From a bacterium (GTDB lineage Bacteria > UBA9089 > CG2-30-40-21 > SBAY01), in NCBI GenBank assembly GCA_040757115.1, contig JBFLYA010000022.1, forward strand, positions 1 through 29,608: a stretch of DNA of 29,608 nucleotides, in the 5' to 3' direction. The notes beneath the pieces are model-generated. The model was given only the letters and a program-made list of their open reading frames with translations, was not told where the DNA came from and ran no database searches. Position numbers and translations under genes: made by a program. This document shows positions 1 through 9,471 of this stretch, piece by piece (position 1 is the stretch's first letter; the number at the start of each line of letters is the position of its first letter).

Positions 1-253
1 TCTTTTATAGTTAATATGACCGTCCTCCAGTTATATTCAGGCAAATATTTAGAAAAATTTAACACCCTCATTGTGCTACTTCTTCCTGAGGGAGGAAAAT
101 CAAAAGTAATTAGAAGAAGATTTTTCATTTATTTTCATTATCCTTTTGGCAATATAAAGAGAATATACCATAAATCTTCATCCAGGTCAATAGATTTTTG
201 AAAAAAGTGATAAATTGAAAGTAAAAAACATATTACCGACCACCGATAGATGA
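1..253. other. Intergenic, no convincing gene
   Basis: This stretch lies downstream of the minus-strand O-antigen ligase gene and runs off the window edge. A 61-codon plus-strand open frame covers part of it, but it has no recognisable domain and a low-complexity composition, so I do not call it a gene. A weak CCCTCA/TGAGGG inverted repeat at 65-92 has a 16-base loop. Nothing else is supported. Confidence 0.5.
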
Positions 254-2575
254 TTACTTCTTTTTCTGTTCCTCAATCATCCGAATTAAATTTTTAGCAT
301 AGGCATTATTTGGGTCTATCTCTAATACTTTCGTAAACTCTAAATATGCCTCTTGAAATCGTCTTTGTTGAAAATAGATAGAGCCAAGATTTTTACGCGG
401 CTCTATATTTTGAGGGGCAATCCGAATCATCTCCTGACATTCCTTAATTACTTCCGTGATATTCTTTTCATCATAGTAAATTCGGGCAAGATTATTATGT
501 GCCTCAAAATTATCCGGGTTTGTCGTGATAAGTTTTTTAAGCAGTGCCTTTGTCTGTTCTGTCTTACCCTGGAGAGTGTATATTTTAGATAGATTATCAA
601 GAGATAAACCACATTCAGGATTTACTTCTAATCCTTGTTTAAACAGTTTGATTGCCTTATCATATTTCTTTTGGCTTATATAGATTGTCCCTAATTTACC
701 CCGGACATCGGTAAAAAACGGGTCAAATTCCAATACCTTTTGATACTCGGAAATAGTCTTATCTATTTGGTCATCCTGGCTATAAGCAACACCAAGTAAG
801 TTATGGAAAATAGTATCTTCGGGGTAAATTTTTGTAATCTTTTCCCCGGCTTCAATTGCCTTTTTAATATTTTCTTTAAAAGTTTGAGTGGTATCTAAAT
901 ATGCATGTAAGATATGTTCGTAATAATGCCTTTCATAAGGATTTAAGAGTAATGCCTTTTCAAATCCTGGGATGGAATCAACTACTGCCCCTCCAAAATA
1001 AAGGTCTCTGCCTTGTTTAAATTCAATGTCGGCAGAATAAATATTAATCGTGAACCTGGTGATAGCAATCATTGGGAGAATAATAATTATGAAGATAACT
1101 AACTTAATCCATCTGGGGATTTCAGGCAGGGAAATAGATGCTGTCCCCTCTTGACTATTAAGCCTTGCCACAACACCACAGAAGATAAAAAAAATAGATG
1201 TGCTGGGAATTATCCAGAAACAGGATTGACTCTGAACAAAATAACCTACCCCCGCACAAAAAAGACCTATGTTCACAAGCCTATTTTCTTTATTTACCGC
1301 AAAAGCCCCTTTCAGGCAGAGCCCGAAGAAGATAATCAGCATCCACAAGTATGCCCCTAATCCTAAAAGTCCTTTTGCTAAGGTTAAATCTATAATATCA
1401 TTATGAACTCGGTCCGGCCTCCCATATTGTCCTCCTTCGGTCAGAATAAGTTCTAAAGAGCGATATTGTGGATAGATAAGTCCAAATGTCTCTGGACCGA
1501 TACCGAGCAGGGGATAATCCTTAATAATTCTAAATGAATCTCGCCACATAATGGGTCTCGCCCCTCCACTGGCTCTCAATCTTCTGGTAAATTCTGTCTC
1601 AATAGAAGTCGTAGGCATCTCTTCATCTACCTTAACAGCCTCATTAACCATTTGTAAGATTCTTCCAAATGAAGAGGTTTCAGGTTTAAGATTGAAATAT
1701 CCAGCTACAACTATAAGAATGCTTAAGGGAATAATTACCTTTTTTGTGATAAAGATATGTTTTATTACCAGGGATAAGCACAGAAAAGCAATCATTGAAA
1801 GCCCACATCCAATAGATGCCCCTCGTCCCTTACTTAAACATAAACCGGCTAAAATAAGAGCTAAACACATTCCGTAAAACCAGGGACTAATTTTGATAGA
1901 AATGGTGACAGGGAATTGAGTTAACTGTTTAATTTTATCCGCGATATTTTTAATCTTAATCGCTGGTTTTTTTTGGATCTTTAGTTCCTGCAAACATAAA
2001 GCAAAGGCAATAGGAACTAAAGTAGCGGTATAAGCACCTAAATAAACAGGATTACCAAAAGTTGAGAAGACACGATTGGCATCATAGGCACCCCATCCCA
2101 CTAAATCACGGTTTAGATGTTGCATTAATCCATAAAAACCGATTAAACCACCTGTAAAAACAGTTATATTTAATATTCGATAAATAGAATCCTGATTTAA
2201 GAAGTTTACCACAACATAAAACAGAAAAAGATAATTAATAAAGGTAATCAATCCTTCATAGCGATAATAGGCACCAACCAGGCTTAAATAAGGATTTTTA
2301 GAGGATATAGTGGCGGCAATACTCACGACAAGAAAAGCAAAAAGTGGCAGGTCAAATTTAGTCTGAAAGAATTTAATCTGTTTAGACAGGAAAAACTTTA
2401 CTAACCAGGTTAAAAGGATAATTCCAGAGAAAAGGTGCATCAAGGCTAATTTGCCTATCATTACTCCACTTAATCTCAAGTCAATAAACCAGGGAACTGA
2501 AATGATAAGTAGCATTAAGTTAATTTCTACGATTAGATTATAATAATCAAAATTCTTTTTCGACTTCTTGCTCAT
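254..2575 (-). CDS. O-antigen ligase/polymerase (Wzy_C) family membrane protein with C-terminal TPR domain
   Basis: Probable inner-membrane glycan ligase or polymerase that transfers or joins lipid-linked oligosaccharides. The 773-residue protein begins with many hydrophobic helices (roughly residues 13-500). A large periplasmic-type loop contains the sequence GRPDRVHNDIIDL, in which His391 sits where the Wzy_C/WaaL family has its conserved loop His. From about residue 540 to the end are roughly six TPR units (for example around NLLGVAYSQDD and NLARIYYDEKN), probably extracytoplasmic and used for protein contacts. The ATG at 2575 is supported by a promoter placed immediately upstream (2585-2613) and there is no Shine-Dalgarno, so the mRNA may be leaderless. 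Family membership is clear; the acceptor (lipid A core, protein or other glycan) cannot be told. The deoxysugar operon at 18713-22968 makes a surface polysaccharide role plausible. Confidence 0.88.
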   Translation of the reverse strand: MSKKSKKNFDYYNLIVEINLMLLIISVPWFIDLRLSGVMIGKLALMHLFSGIILLTWLVKFFLSKQIKFFQTKFDLPLFAFLVVSIAATISSKNPYLSLVGAYYRYEGLITFINYLFLFYVVVNFLNQDSIYRILNITVFTGGLIGFYGLMQHLNRDLVGWGAYDANRVFSTFGNPVYLGAYTATLVPIAFALCLQELKIQKKPAIKIKNIADKIKQLTQFPVTISIKISPWFYGMCLALILAGLCLSKGRGASIGCGLSMIAFLCLSLVIKHIFITKKVIIPLSILIVVAGYFNLKPETSSFGRILQMVNEAVKVDEEMPTTSIETEFTRRLRASGGARPIMWRDSFRIIKDYPLLGIGPETFGLIYPQYRSLELILTEGGQYGRPDRVHNDIIDLTLAKGLLGLGAYLWMLIIFFGLCLKGAFAVNKENRLVNIGLFCAGVGYFVQSQSCFWIIPSTSIFFIFCGVVARLNSQEGTASISLPEIPRWIKLVIFIIIILPMIAITRFTINIYSADIEFKQGRDLYFGGAVVDSIPGFEKALLLNPYERHYYEHILHAYLDTTQTFKENIKKAIEAGEKITKIYPEDTIFHNLLGVAYSQDDQIDKTISEYQKVLEFDPFFTDVRGKLGTIYISQKKYDKAIKLFKQGLEVNPECGLSLDNLSKIYTLQGKTEQTKALLKKLITTNPDNFEAHNNLARIYYDEKNITEVIKECQEMIRIAPQNIEPRKNLGSIYFQQRRFQEAYLEFTKVLEIDPNNAYAKNLIRMIEEQKKK

Positions 2576-2584
2576 TGTTTTATA

Positions 2585-2613
2585 AGTATACTCGGAATAT
2601 TAAGTATTGTCAA
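2585..2613 (-). promoter_or_regulatory. Sigma70-type promoter of the O-antigen ligase gene
   Basis: On the minus strand the -35 box TTGACA (2613-2608) is followed by a 17-base spacer and the -10 box TATACT (2590-2585). Nine bases then lead to the ATG at 2575, so transcription would start about two to four bases before the start codon. The same geometry recurs at 12384 and 25688. Confidence 0.75.
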
Positions 2614-2662
2614 TATAATTCATATTACCACTCGCAATTTTTCTTGACATTCTTAGACAAAG

Positions 2663-2914
2663 GTGATAATGTATAATAGAATTTTGGTAACTATTCACCA
2701 CGAAGGGCACGGAGAGCACGAAGTGAAATTTGATGAATTATCGAATAGAGTCATTGGATGCGCTATAGCGGTGCATCGAACTCTTGGGCCAGGTTTGCTT
2801 GAATCCACTTACGAACAATGCTTGTCCAGAGAGATGAATCTTTCAGGGATATCATTCAAACTACAGTCTCCTTTGTCTGTTGAGTATAAAGGCATAAAGA
2901 GATTTGTTCTGTAA
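2663..2914 (+). pseudogene. Truncated GxxExxY protein (PD-(D/E)XK-like family) inside an inverted-repeat element
   Basis: The segment VIGCAIAVHRTLGPGLLEST, followed by YEQCLSREM, is the family-defining N-terminal half of GxxExxY proteins, which are assigned to a PD-(D/E)XK nuclease-like superfamily. Family members are usually about 120-130 residues. This frame has at most 83 codons and stops just after VEYKGIK, before the part where the D...ExK core would lie, so it cannot make an intact protein. The N-terminal residues (TIHHEGHGEHE) are simply the translated left repeat arm, and the true start is unclear: GTG 2663, ATG 2669, or a later GTG. The fragment sits between inverted repeat arms at 2686-2723 and 2924-2955. 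I read it as decayed cargo of that element. Confidence 0.75.
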
Positions 2915-2955
2915 CATCTCCCTGCCCTTCGTGCTCTTCGTGGTGAATAGTTACC
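2686..2955. repeat. Inverted-repeat element (CACGAAG family) carrying the GxxExxY fragment
   Basis: The left arm starts GGTAACTATTCACCACGAAG and continues with further degenerate 9-base CACGAAGAG-type units to 2723. The right arm (2924-2955) is its reverse complement; the outermost 20 bases match perfectly. The element ends 17 bases before the mltG start and has probably separated mltG from its former upstream region (a TTGACA lies at 2644). Flanks are AATTTT on the left and AATATTTT on the right, too imperfect to call a target duplication. Confidence 0.8.
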
Positions 2956-2972
2956 AATATTTTAAACCAAAT

Positions 2973-3950
2973 ATGAAAAGAAAAAAAATAGTTATTGTCT
3001 CTTTAATCCTTATTGTATTATCCCTGCTGATATTATTCCTGCTTAAAACAGAAGACAGAATCCTTGTTGCCCGAACAATTGTTATACCAAAAGGTGTCTC
3101 GGCAAAGAATATTGCAAAGAATCTGGAAGAAGAAGGAATAATTAAGAATCAAACTGTATTTCTTATTCTGGCAAAAATTTCTGGGGCAAGCAAGAGATTT
3201 AAGGCGGGTGAGTATGAATTAAATAATAGGATGAAGATGACCGAGATTATTGAAAGGCTAAAGAGAGGAAAGAGAATAATTCATCGGCTCATTATCCCTG
3301 AAGGCTATACATTAAAAGATATAGCCAATCTATTAGAAAAAAATGGCTTTGCCAATAAATATAAATTCCTCAATCTTTGCTATGACCCAACCTTTATGGA
3401 TAAGTTTTCTATAAATTCGTCCAGTTTAGAGGGTTATCTATTCCCGGATACATATTTTTTGCATAAGGGAATGGATGAAGAAGAAATAATTTCTCTAATG
3501 GTAACAAGATTTAATGAAGTGGTAAAAAAAGAGATTAAAGATGAGTCGATTCATAAGATTATCACCCTTGCTTCAATTATTGAAAAAGAAGCAAAGATTA
3601 AAAAGGAATACCCCATTATTTCGGCTGTTTTTCAAAATCGTCTAAAGATGGGAATGCCTTTGGAATCTTGTGCCACTGTTTTATATGCCTCAGGAGAGCG
3701 AAAAGAGTGGCTTTCTACTGAAGACACAAAAATACCATCACCTTATAATACTTATCTTCAACCTGGCCTGCCGCAGGGCCCAATCTGCAATCCTGGTATG
3801 ACGGCCATTAAAGCCGCCCTAAATCCTGCAGATGTAGATTATCTCTATTTTGTTTCAAATGGTGATGGAAGTCATACCTTCTCAAAAACCGGCAGTGAGC
3901 ATATTTTTTATAAAAACAATAGGACAAATTGCACTAATAATCACTCTTAA
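2973..3950 (+). CDS. mltG: Endolytic murein transglycosylase MltG (YceG-like)
   Basis: MltG is an inner-membrane lytic transglycosylase that cuts nascent glycan strands and so helps set their length. The 325-residue protein has a cytoplasmic basic start (MKRKK) and one membrane helix (about residues 6-24). A LysM-like region follows (PEGYTLKDIANLLEKNG), then the YceG catalytic domain with ASIIEKEA, whose first Glu (about residue 204) matches the catalytic Glu of the family. The downstream signature YNTYLQPGLPQGPICNPG is also present. I start at the ATG at 2973 and not at the upstream in-frame codon at 2904, because the extra 23 residues are translated repeat DNA. No good Shine-Dalgarno is visible and the 5' region has been replaced by the repeat element. 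The length is normal for the family. Confidence 0.93.
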   Translation: MKRKKIVIVSLILIVLSLLILFLLKTEDRILVARTIVIPKGVSAKNIAKNLEEEGIIKNQTVFLILAKISGASKRFKAGEYELNNRMKMTEIIERLKRGKRIIHRLIIPEGYTLKDIANLLEKNGFANKYKFLNLCYDPTFMDKFSINSSSLEGYLFPDTYFLHKGMDEEEIISLMVTRFNEVVKKEIKDESIHKIITLASIIEKEAKIKKEYPIISAVFQNRLKMGMPLESCATVLYASGERKEWLSTEDTKIPSPYNTYLQPGLPQGPICNPGMTAIKAALNPADVDYLYFVSNGDGSHTFSKTGSEHIFYKNNRTNCTNNHS

Positions 3951-3976
3951 AAAATCCTAAAATTACAAAAAAAACC

Positions 3977-4005
3977 TTGACACAAAAAGAGAAATCTGGT
4001 ATTAT
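3977..4005 (+). promoter_or_regulatory. Extended -10 sigma70-type promoter for the alpha-2-macroglobulin operon
   Basis: TTGACA (3977-3982), a 17-base spacer and TATTAT (4000-4005), with TG one base upstream of the -10 box (extended -10). Transcription would start near 4012, giving a leader of about 38 bases with an AAGGAGG Shine-Dalgarno at 4036-4042, seven bases before the ATG at 4050. Confidence 0.75.
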
Positions 4006-4049
4006 TAAAACATAATGGGAATAACTACTTACAATAAGGAGGATTCAAA

Positions 4050-7000
4050 ATGTTTTGGAAACAGATTTGGGAAAAAATCAAACAACATAAAATTCTAACC
4101 TTATCCTTAATTATTATTGCTCTCTTTGGAGTATCTCTATTCTTAATAAAAGAAAAACCAATCCCTTTAGTCGAAAAGATAAAATCAATAAAAATCCCCC
4201 TACCATTTCAACGAAAACCAGTTAAAAAAGAGTTTCAGATAACTATGCAGCCTGAAGGACTCCTCAAGGAATTTCCCAAAGAGATTACATTTTACTTTGA
4301 AGAAGGATATGCAGAGGCATCTGGGTTGAAGATAGAGGATATCTCCAATTCTATAAAGATAGAGCCAAAGATAAAAACCTCTGGAACATGGATAAATGAG
4401 TGGATATTTCAAGCCTCTTTTCTGGAAAACCTCAAGCCTGAAACAAAATATGAAGTAGAAATATATAGCATCCCTCTAACTATTCCAAAAGCAATCCCTC
4501 ACCAAAAGTTTAGTTTTACTACACCAGGTTTTACCGCCCAAATCTTTCTTAGCTCTTATGAAAACCAGAAACCCAGAATTTTATTAGACTTTACCTTCGA
4601 ACCAGTATTAGAGAAGATAACGCAATATCTTGAGATTCACAATTCAAAGGGAAAAAGGATAACACCATCAGCGATAGAAAAAGTTCAGGGAAAACCTAAT
4701 GAGGTCATTTTCTCTCTGCCAATCATAGAGAAAGCGGATGAGTTCTCTATTGTTTTAAAGAAAGGTCTTCCCTGCACATCCGGTTTCTTTTTAAAGAATA
4801 ATATCCAGGCAAAGATTCCTGTAAGCCCAATAACGATGTCCATAACCGAGCATAGAATTGAAGAAGCAGATGATGGGTATCTGGTGGTATTTTCTGCGGC
4901 ATCGGATGTTGAGAAGAATATTGACCTGGTGATAGATGAGAAGAATATCTCGCATTTTATAAATATAACCCCAGAAATTCCTCTTGATATTACCACCTCA
5001 AGAAATAGAATCTATATTTTATCCTCTAATTTTCTACCTCAAAAAGAATATACAATTACCTTAAGACCAGGGATAAGGAGTAAAAAAGGAAGCCTGCTTA
5101 AGGAGGAATATACCTGCACATTTACCACTCCAGAAAAGAAGCGAAAACTTCAATTCATCTATTCGGGAAGACATTTTGGAAAAACAGGAAACTGGAATCT
5201 TCCTTTAAAGGTAACAGGTATAAAAAAACTAAACCTTGATGTAGTCTATCTCCCTCCCGAGAATACCCTGTTTTGGCACTTGAGAAATTGGAGTCGCACA
5301 GATTATTTCTGGGATTTGGGCGAAGAGGTTATCAAAGATAGTCCTATTTCTGTTGAAAAAGATGGCATATTATGGATAAACCTCAAGGACTATCTAAAGG
5401 ATACACAGCCAGGAACATATCTTGTAAGAACTCGCAGTGTAGAGGGAAAGTATGTGGAGGATAATATTATTGTTGTCCTTTCTGATTTATCCATTGTGGC
5501 AAAGTGGTTTAAGAAAGACCTCCAGGTCTGGTGCTTCAATTCATCAAACCTCAAGCCTGAGGATAATGTTGATATTGAGGTAAGGACTTCAAAGAATTTT
5601 GTCTTCGGAAAAGGGACGACCGATGCCGATGGTAAATGCCATATATCTTCCCCAAAAGAGGAAAGACAACCTTACATCATCTTTGCCAAAAAGGGTGATG
5701 AATGGACATATTTATACATTCCCGGGTTGTCTATCCCTCTATCAGAATACGACATTCAAGGTGAAGACCCTGAAATACCATACCTCGCCTATATCTATCC
5801 TGAGCGGGAACTCTACAGACCAGGAGAAACTGCCAATGTTGGCGTTCTGGTCAGGGAAAGAAATTCATTCAAAGGTGTATCTATACCTGTCAAGATAAAC
5901 ATAAGAGACCCAAAGGGCAATAACTTCCTTTCCTTATCCGGGAAAACTGATGAATATGGACTTTGCACCTTTGTCATTCCTACATCTGCCTCATCTCCTA
6001 CAGGTAAATATATCATCGAGCTTATAGCAGGAGATAAGACACTCTATACCACAGGTATATTTGTTGAATGTTTTGTTCCTGAAAGAATGAGAGTCAATCT
6101 CTCTTTACCCAAAGGGGCATTTGACCCATATAAACCATTTCCTTTAAAGATAGCCGCAGAATACCTTTTTGGTGCTCCTGCTGATAATGAAGAATACCAC
6201 GGTAAGGCAAGGTTTGAAGAGACACCATTCAAATCCTCTGGATATCTTAACTATTCCTTTGGACCAGTCTATTTGGAAAAAGAAAAACCACCTGTTTATG
6301 AAGAGGCAATTGATGAAGGAAATCTTGATGAAAAAGGAGAGGCAAGTGTAGATGTTTGTATCCCTCCAGAGGTTAAATTTAATAACCCGATTCTATTTAT
6401 CGGAAATGTTGAGGTTGAAGAGGGAGGAAGTGGAAGGGTTACCAGAAAAAGGATAACAAAAGAAATTTACACCAAGCCATTTTATATTGGGATAAATCCC
6501 GATGTAACGAGAATAATAGAGAATAAACCCTGCAATGTCTCTGGTGTTCTCTTGAAACCCAAAGGAGATTTTTATCAGAAAAAGACTACATTGTATTACC
6601 AGATATTCAGACTCTCTTATCACTATAGCTATAGATATTGGGACGATGACAATTGGAAGGCAATACTTAATAAAATTCCAGTAACACAAAAGAAGATTCT
6701 TTCTACAAGTGATGGTAAGTTTGCCTTTTCATTTACAGCAAAAACATCATGGGCTGATTACCTGATAGAGGTTGGCAATGAAGATAATGATGTTTTATCC
6801 CAAACAAAAGTCTGTGGCTGGGGTTGGTGGTGGGGTGAAGATGAAGAAACGACAGAATCCCCTGAGGTTCTTTCTTTAAGGCTGGATAAGAAGGAATATG
6901 ATGTAGGAGAAGAGGTCAAGGTTTCAGCATCTTTACCATTTGAAGGAAATATCCTCTGGACGGTTGAGTTGGATAAAGTATATGAATCCTCTTTTCAAGA

Positions 7001-9416
7001 GGCAAAGGGGAAGATAGCTAATTGGTCATTTAATGCACCAAAAGGGGTCTCAACTGTTTATGTTACAGGTTTATTGGTCAGGTCGGGTGAAAACTATTTA
7101 GTCCAGCGGGCATTTGGTGTTTGCAGGGTAAAAATCAGACCGAAAGAACTTAAATTGGCATTAGATATTGAGTCAGTATCTCAAATGAAACCTCAGACAG
7201 AACTCCTTATCAAAGTAAAGGCTCAAGAGAAATTTAAGGCAACGATTGCGGTTGTTGATGAAGGCATACTTCAAATAACAGATTTCAAAACCCCAGACCC
7301 TTACGAAGGCATCCTGCGGAATTTAAGACTTTGCATCAATTCTTGTGAATCATTTGGTTGGCTTGTAAAGAAATTTATGGAAAGACCAGGTGGCGGATTT
7401 ATGGCTCGTGAAAAGGAGTTTCCAGAGGCAAGATTTGCCAGAATAGTCTCTTTTTGGAGTAAAATACAGGAGAGCGACAAGGATGGAAATGTTATTTATA
7501 AAGTAAAGATTCCTCAGTATAATGGAAAACTTCGAGTAATGGCTGTGGCAGTGGGAAAGGATAGTTTTTCTTCAGCGGAAAAAGGAGTTGTAGTAAAAAG
7601 CAATGTGATTATTTCACCAACTATACCCAGATTTATGTCTTCAAACGATACATTCTCATTCCCAATCACTTTAATAAATACAACAAAGAAAGAAGAAAGG
7701 GTTGATATTTCTATTGCGGCAAGTGGTGCTTGTGTCAATCCGAACGGAATTGACCTTTTCCTCTCTGCTAATGAAAAAAGAACACTCTGGTTTAATGGCA
7801 AAGCAGATGATGTGCCTGGGGCAATATCAATAAAAATAAAGGCAAAATCCAGGACAGAAACCTATCAGGAAGATTTTGTCATTCCATTATACCCGGATGT
7901 GCCATATCTTACCCAGTCTGACTATGTTGATATTAAACCCAATCAATCCGTAGATTTGACACCCTATCTTAAAAATTGGTATCCAAGGGCACATACAAGT
8001 AAGATTGTTCTCTCATCTTGTCCCGGTATGTCAAGACTTTCTCATGCGAAGTATGCCATTGGCTATCCTTATGGCTGTATTGAGCAGACATCTACATCAC
8101 TTCTGGTTCTTTTAAGGCTTTCTTCACTCCTGCCCATTATTGCACCAGATATATCAAAGGAAAAATATGTCGATATGGTCAATCATGGAATAAGAAGGCT
8201 TATTTCTATGCAGACAATCTCAGGTGCCCTTTCTTTCTGGCCAGGGGAAGATAGTGAGGCATCACCATATTCAAATGCCTATGCTTGCTTTGTTCTTCTT
8301 GAGGCAAAAGCAAGTGGCTTTCTTGTTCCTGAGAGTATTATTTCTTCCCTCTTATCATGGCTTGATAGGATTGATGATAAGAATGGATATAGATTTTATG
8401 TTCTGGCAAAGGGTGGTCTGCTTAAGAAAAAGCCTGATGCCGTAGATAGACTTATGGCACAAGGAGACAAAAAGGAGTTTTCCTCAAAAGACCTTCTCTG
8501 GATAGCCGCAAGCCTACACCAAATTGGGAAGGTAGGGAAGGCGAAAGAATTTTTACAAGAGTCCCTCAAAACACCACCAGAAAATATAAGAAGATACTAC
8601 GATGATTTCTACAGTTCCTTACAACAATTGGGGATGAGACTTTATGTGGTTAATGATATGATGTCAAATTCAGGATTAGAAAACAGATTGGTTAATGAAC
8701 TTATAACTAACCTTTCCCATAGAGAAAGTTACTGGTACACAACTCAGGAGCTTGCCTGGGGACTTGTTGCCCTCGGAAGGTATGTCGAGAGAAGACAGAG
8801 AGGAGAATTTTCTGGGGAAATTGAAATGAATAAAAAGATTTTATTGCCAAAGAAGGAAAAGTATGGTTTATTATGGATACTTAAAAATCCAGGAGAGAAG
8901 GATGTAATCTTAAAGACAAAATCAGATACATCCCTTTTCTTAAACATAGAAAATACTGGCTTTTGTAGTGAAAAGAGGACATTTGAACCGTATTCAAAGA
9001 ATATATCTATTGAAAGAAAGGTGTTTGATTACTATGGAAGGGAGATTACCTCATCATCTTGCGGAAAGCAGGCTATAGTAGAATTGAAGGTCTGGTCGGA
9101 TAATTGTTATGATAATGTGGCAGTTGAACTTCCTATCCCTGCTGGTTTTGAGATAGAAAATCCAAGACTTACCAAAGATAGCCTTCCAAATTGGGCATCT
9201 GAAAAAGAAAATCTCTGGATGCCAAATTATGTTGATATAAGGGATGATCGGGCAATAATATTTGGAAGGACTGCAAAAGAACCTCATTTTTATTACATCC
9301 AGGTAAGGGTAACCACACCTGGGATTTTCTTCTTCCCACCCGCACAGGCAATGGCAATGTATGACCCGGAGGTAAGGGCAAATACTGCCGCAGGAAGATT
9401 TGAGATAGAGAGATAG
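4050..9416 (+). CDS. Bacterial alpha-2-macroglobulin with thioester, membrane anchored
   Basis: Large periplasmic protease-trap protein of 1788 residues. Family knowledge: bacterial alpha-2-macroglobulins bait and covalently trap proteases and are often encoded beside PBP1C, which repairs the wall; pbpC follows here. A hydrophobic segment at about residues 14-33 is the export signal and anchor. Macroglobulin domains follow, including the YRPGETANVGVLVRE strand (about residue 587) and the AVVDEGIL region (about residue 1067). The thioester motif CIEQ (Cys1343 to Gln1346, in YPYGCIEQTS) is followed by the helical thioester domain and a C-terminal macroglobulin domain ending near FFFPPAQAMAMYDPEVRANT. 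There is no lipobox Cys after the signal, so anchoring differs from lipoprotein members such as the E. coli protein. The start is set by AAGGAGG at 4036-4042. Confidence 0.93.
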   Translation: MFWKQIWEKIKQHKILTLSLIIIALFGVSLFLIKEKPIPLVEKIKSIKIPLPFQRKPVKKEFQITMQPEGLLKEFPKEITFYFEEGYAEASGLKIEDISNSIKIEPKIKTSGTWINEWIFQASFLENLKPETKYEVEIYSIPLTIPKAIPHQKFSFTTPGFTAQIFLSSYENQKPRILLDFTFEPVLEKITQYLEIHNSKGKRITPSAIEKVQGKPNEVIFSLPIIEKADEFSIVLKKGLPCTSGFFLKNNIQAKIPVSPITMSITEHRIEEADDGYLVVFSAASDVEKNIDLVIDEKNISHFINITPEIPLDITTSRNRIYILSSNFLPQKEYTITLRPGIRSKKGSLLKEEYTCTFTTPEKKRKLQFIYSGRHFGKTGNWNLPLKVTGIKKLNLDVVYLPPENTLFWHLRNWSRTDYFWDLGEEVIKDSPISVEKDGILWINLKDYLKDTQPGTYLVRTRSVEGKYVEDNIIVVLSDLSIVAKWFKKDLQVWCFNSSNLKPEDNVDIEVRTSKNFVFGKGTTDADGKCHISSPKEERQPYIIFAKKGDEWTYLYIPGLSIPLSEYDIQGEDPEIPYLAYIYPERELYRPGETANVGVLVRERNSFKGVSIPVKINIRDPKGNNFLSLSGKTDEYGLCTFVIPTSASSPTGKYIIELIAGDKTLYTTGIFVECFVPERMRVNLSLPKGAFDPYKPFPLKIAAEYLFGAPADNEEYHGKARFEETPFKSSGYLNYSFGPVYLEKEKPPVYEEAIDEGNLDEKGEASVDVCIPPEVKFNNPILFIGNVEVEEGGSGRVTRKRITKEIYTKPFYIGINPDVTRIIENKPCNVSGVLLKPKGDFYQKKTTLYYQIFRLSYHYSYRYWDDDNWKAILNKIPVTQKKILSTSDGKFAFSFTAKTSWADYLIEVGNEDNDVLSQTKVCGWGWWWGEDEETTESPEVLSLRLDKKEYDVGEEVKVSASLPFEGNILWTVELDKVYESSFQEAKGKIANWSFNAPKGVSTVYVTGLLVRSGENYLVQRAFGVCRVKIRPKELKLALDIESVSQMKPQTELLIKVKAQEKFKATIAVVDEGILQITDFKTPDPYEGILRNLRLCINSCESFGWLVKKFMERPGGGFMAREKEFPEARFARIVSFWSKIQESDKDGNVIYKVKIPQYNGKLRVMAVAVGKDSFSSAEKGVVVKSNVIISPTIPRFMSSNDTFSFPITLINTTKKEERVDISIAASGACVNPNGIDLFLSANEKRTLWFNGKADDVPGAISIKIKAKSRTETYQEDFVIPLYPDVPYLTQSDYVDIKPNQSVDLTPYLKNWYPRAHTSKIVLSSCPGMSRLSHAKYAIGYPYGCIEQTSTSLLVLLRLSSLLPIIAPDISKEKYVDMVNHGIRRLISMQTISGALSFWPGEDSEASPYSNAYACFVLLEAKASGFLVPESIISSLLSWLDRIDDKNGYRFYVLAKGGLLKKKPDAVDRLMAQGDKKEFSSKDLLWIAASLHQIGKVGKAKEFLQESLKTPPENIRRYYDDFYSSLQQLGMRLYVVNDMMSNSGLENRLVNELITNLSHRESYWYTTQELAWGLVALGRYVERRQRGEFSGEIEMNKKILLPKKEKYGLLWILKNPGEKDVILKTKSDTSLFLNIENTGFCSEKRTFEPYSKNISIERKVFDYYGREITSSSCGKQAIVELKVWSDNCYDNVAVELPIPAGFEIENPRLTKDSLPNWASEKENLWMPNYVDIRDDRAIIFGRTAKEPHFYYIQVRVTTPGIFFFPPAQAMAMYDPEVRANTAAGRFEIER

Positions 9417-9417
9417 G

Positions 9418-9461
9418 ACGGGGAAATAGGACATATAGGACATATAAGACATATAAAGGAG
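9418..9461. repeat. Decamer tandem repeat upstream of the four-helix-bundle gene
   Basis: Three to four units close to GGACATATAA follow the alpha-2-macroglobulin stop. Related units occur inside the next gene (9855-9870) and, inverted, in the first codons of pbpC (10050-10091). The last unit runs into AAGGAG (9456-9461), the likely Shine-Dalgarno of the next gene. Confidence 0.7.
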
Positions 9462-9471
9462 TATAATAATT

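Noticed and set aside
65-92. CCCTCA/TGAGGG inverted repeat as a terminator of the O-antigen ligase gene
   Set aside because: Only six base pairs with a 16-base loop, about 160 bases after the stop and without a clean T-run.
16-201. 61-codon plus-strand open frame
   Set aside because: No Shine-Dalgarno, no domain, low-complexity AT-rich sequence; length expected by chance.
2644-2677. Possible promoter before the GxxExxY element (TTGACA at 2644, TATAAT at 2672)
   Set aside because: The 22-base spacing to TATAAT is too long, and GATAAT at 15 bases is short. It may be a damaged promoter of mltG, but I cannot support a working one.
2686-2955. Short regular repeats as a CRISPR array
   Set aside because: Units are 9-10 bases without spacers of constant length, inverted between the two sides, and no cas genes are present.
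2904-2972. Longer N-terminus for MltG
   Set aside because: The extra residues (LPFVLFVVNSYQY) are the translated right repeat arm and precede the natural basic-plus-helix start.
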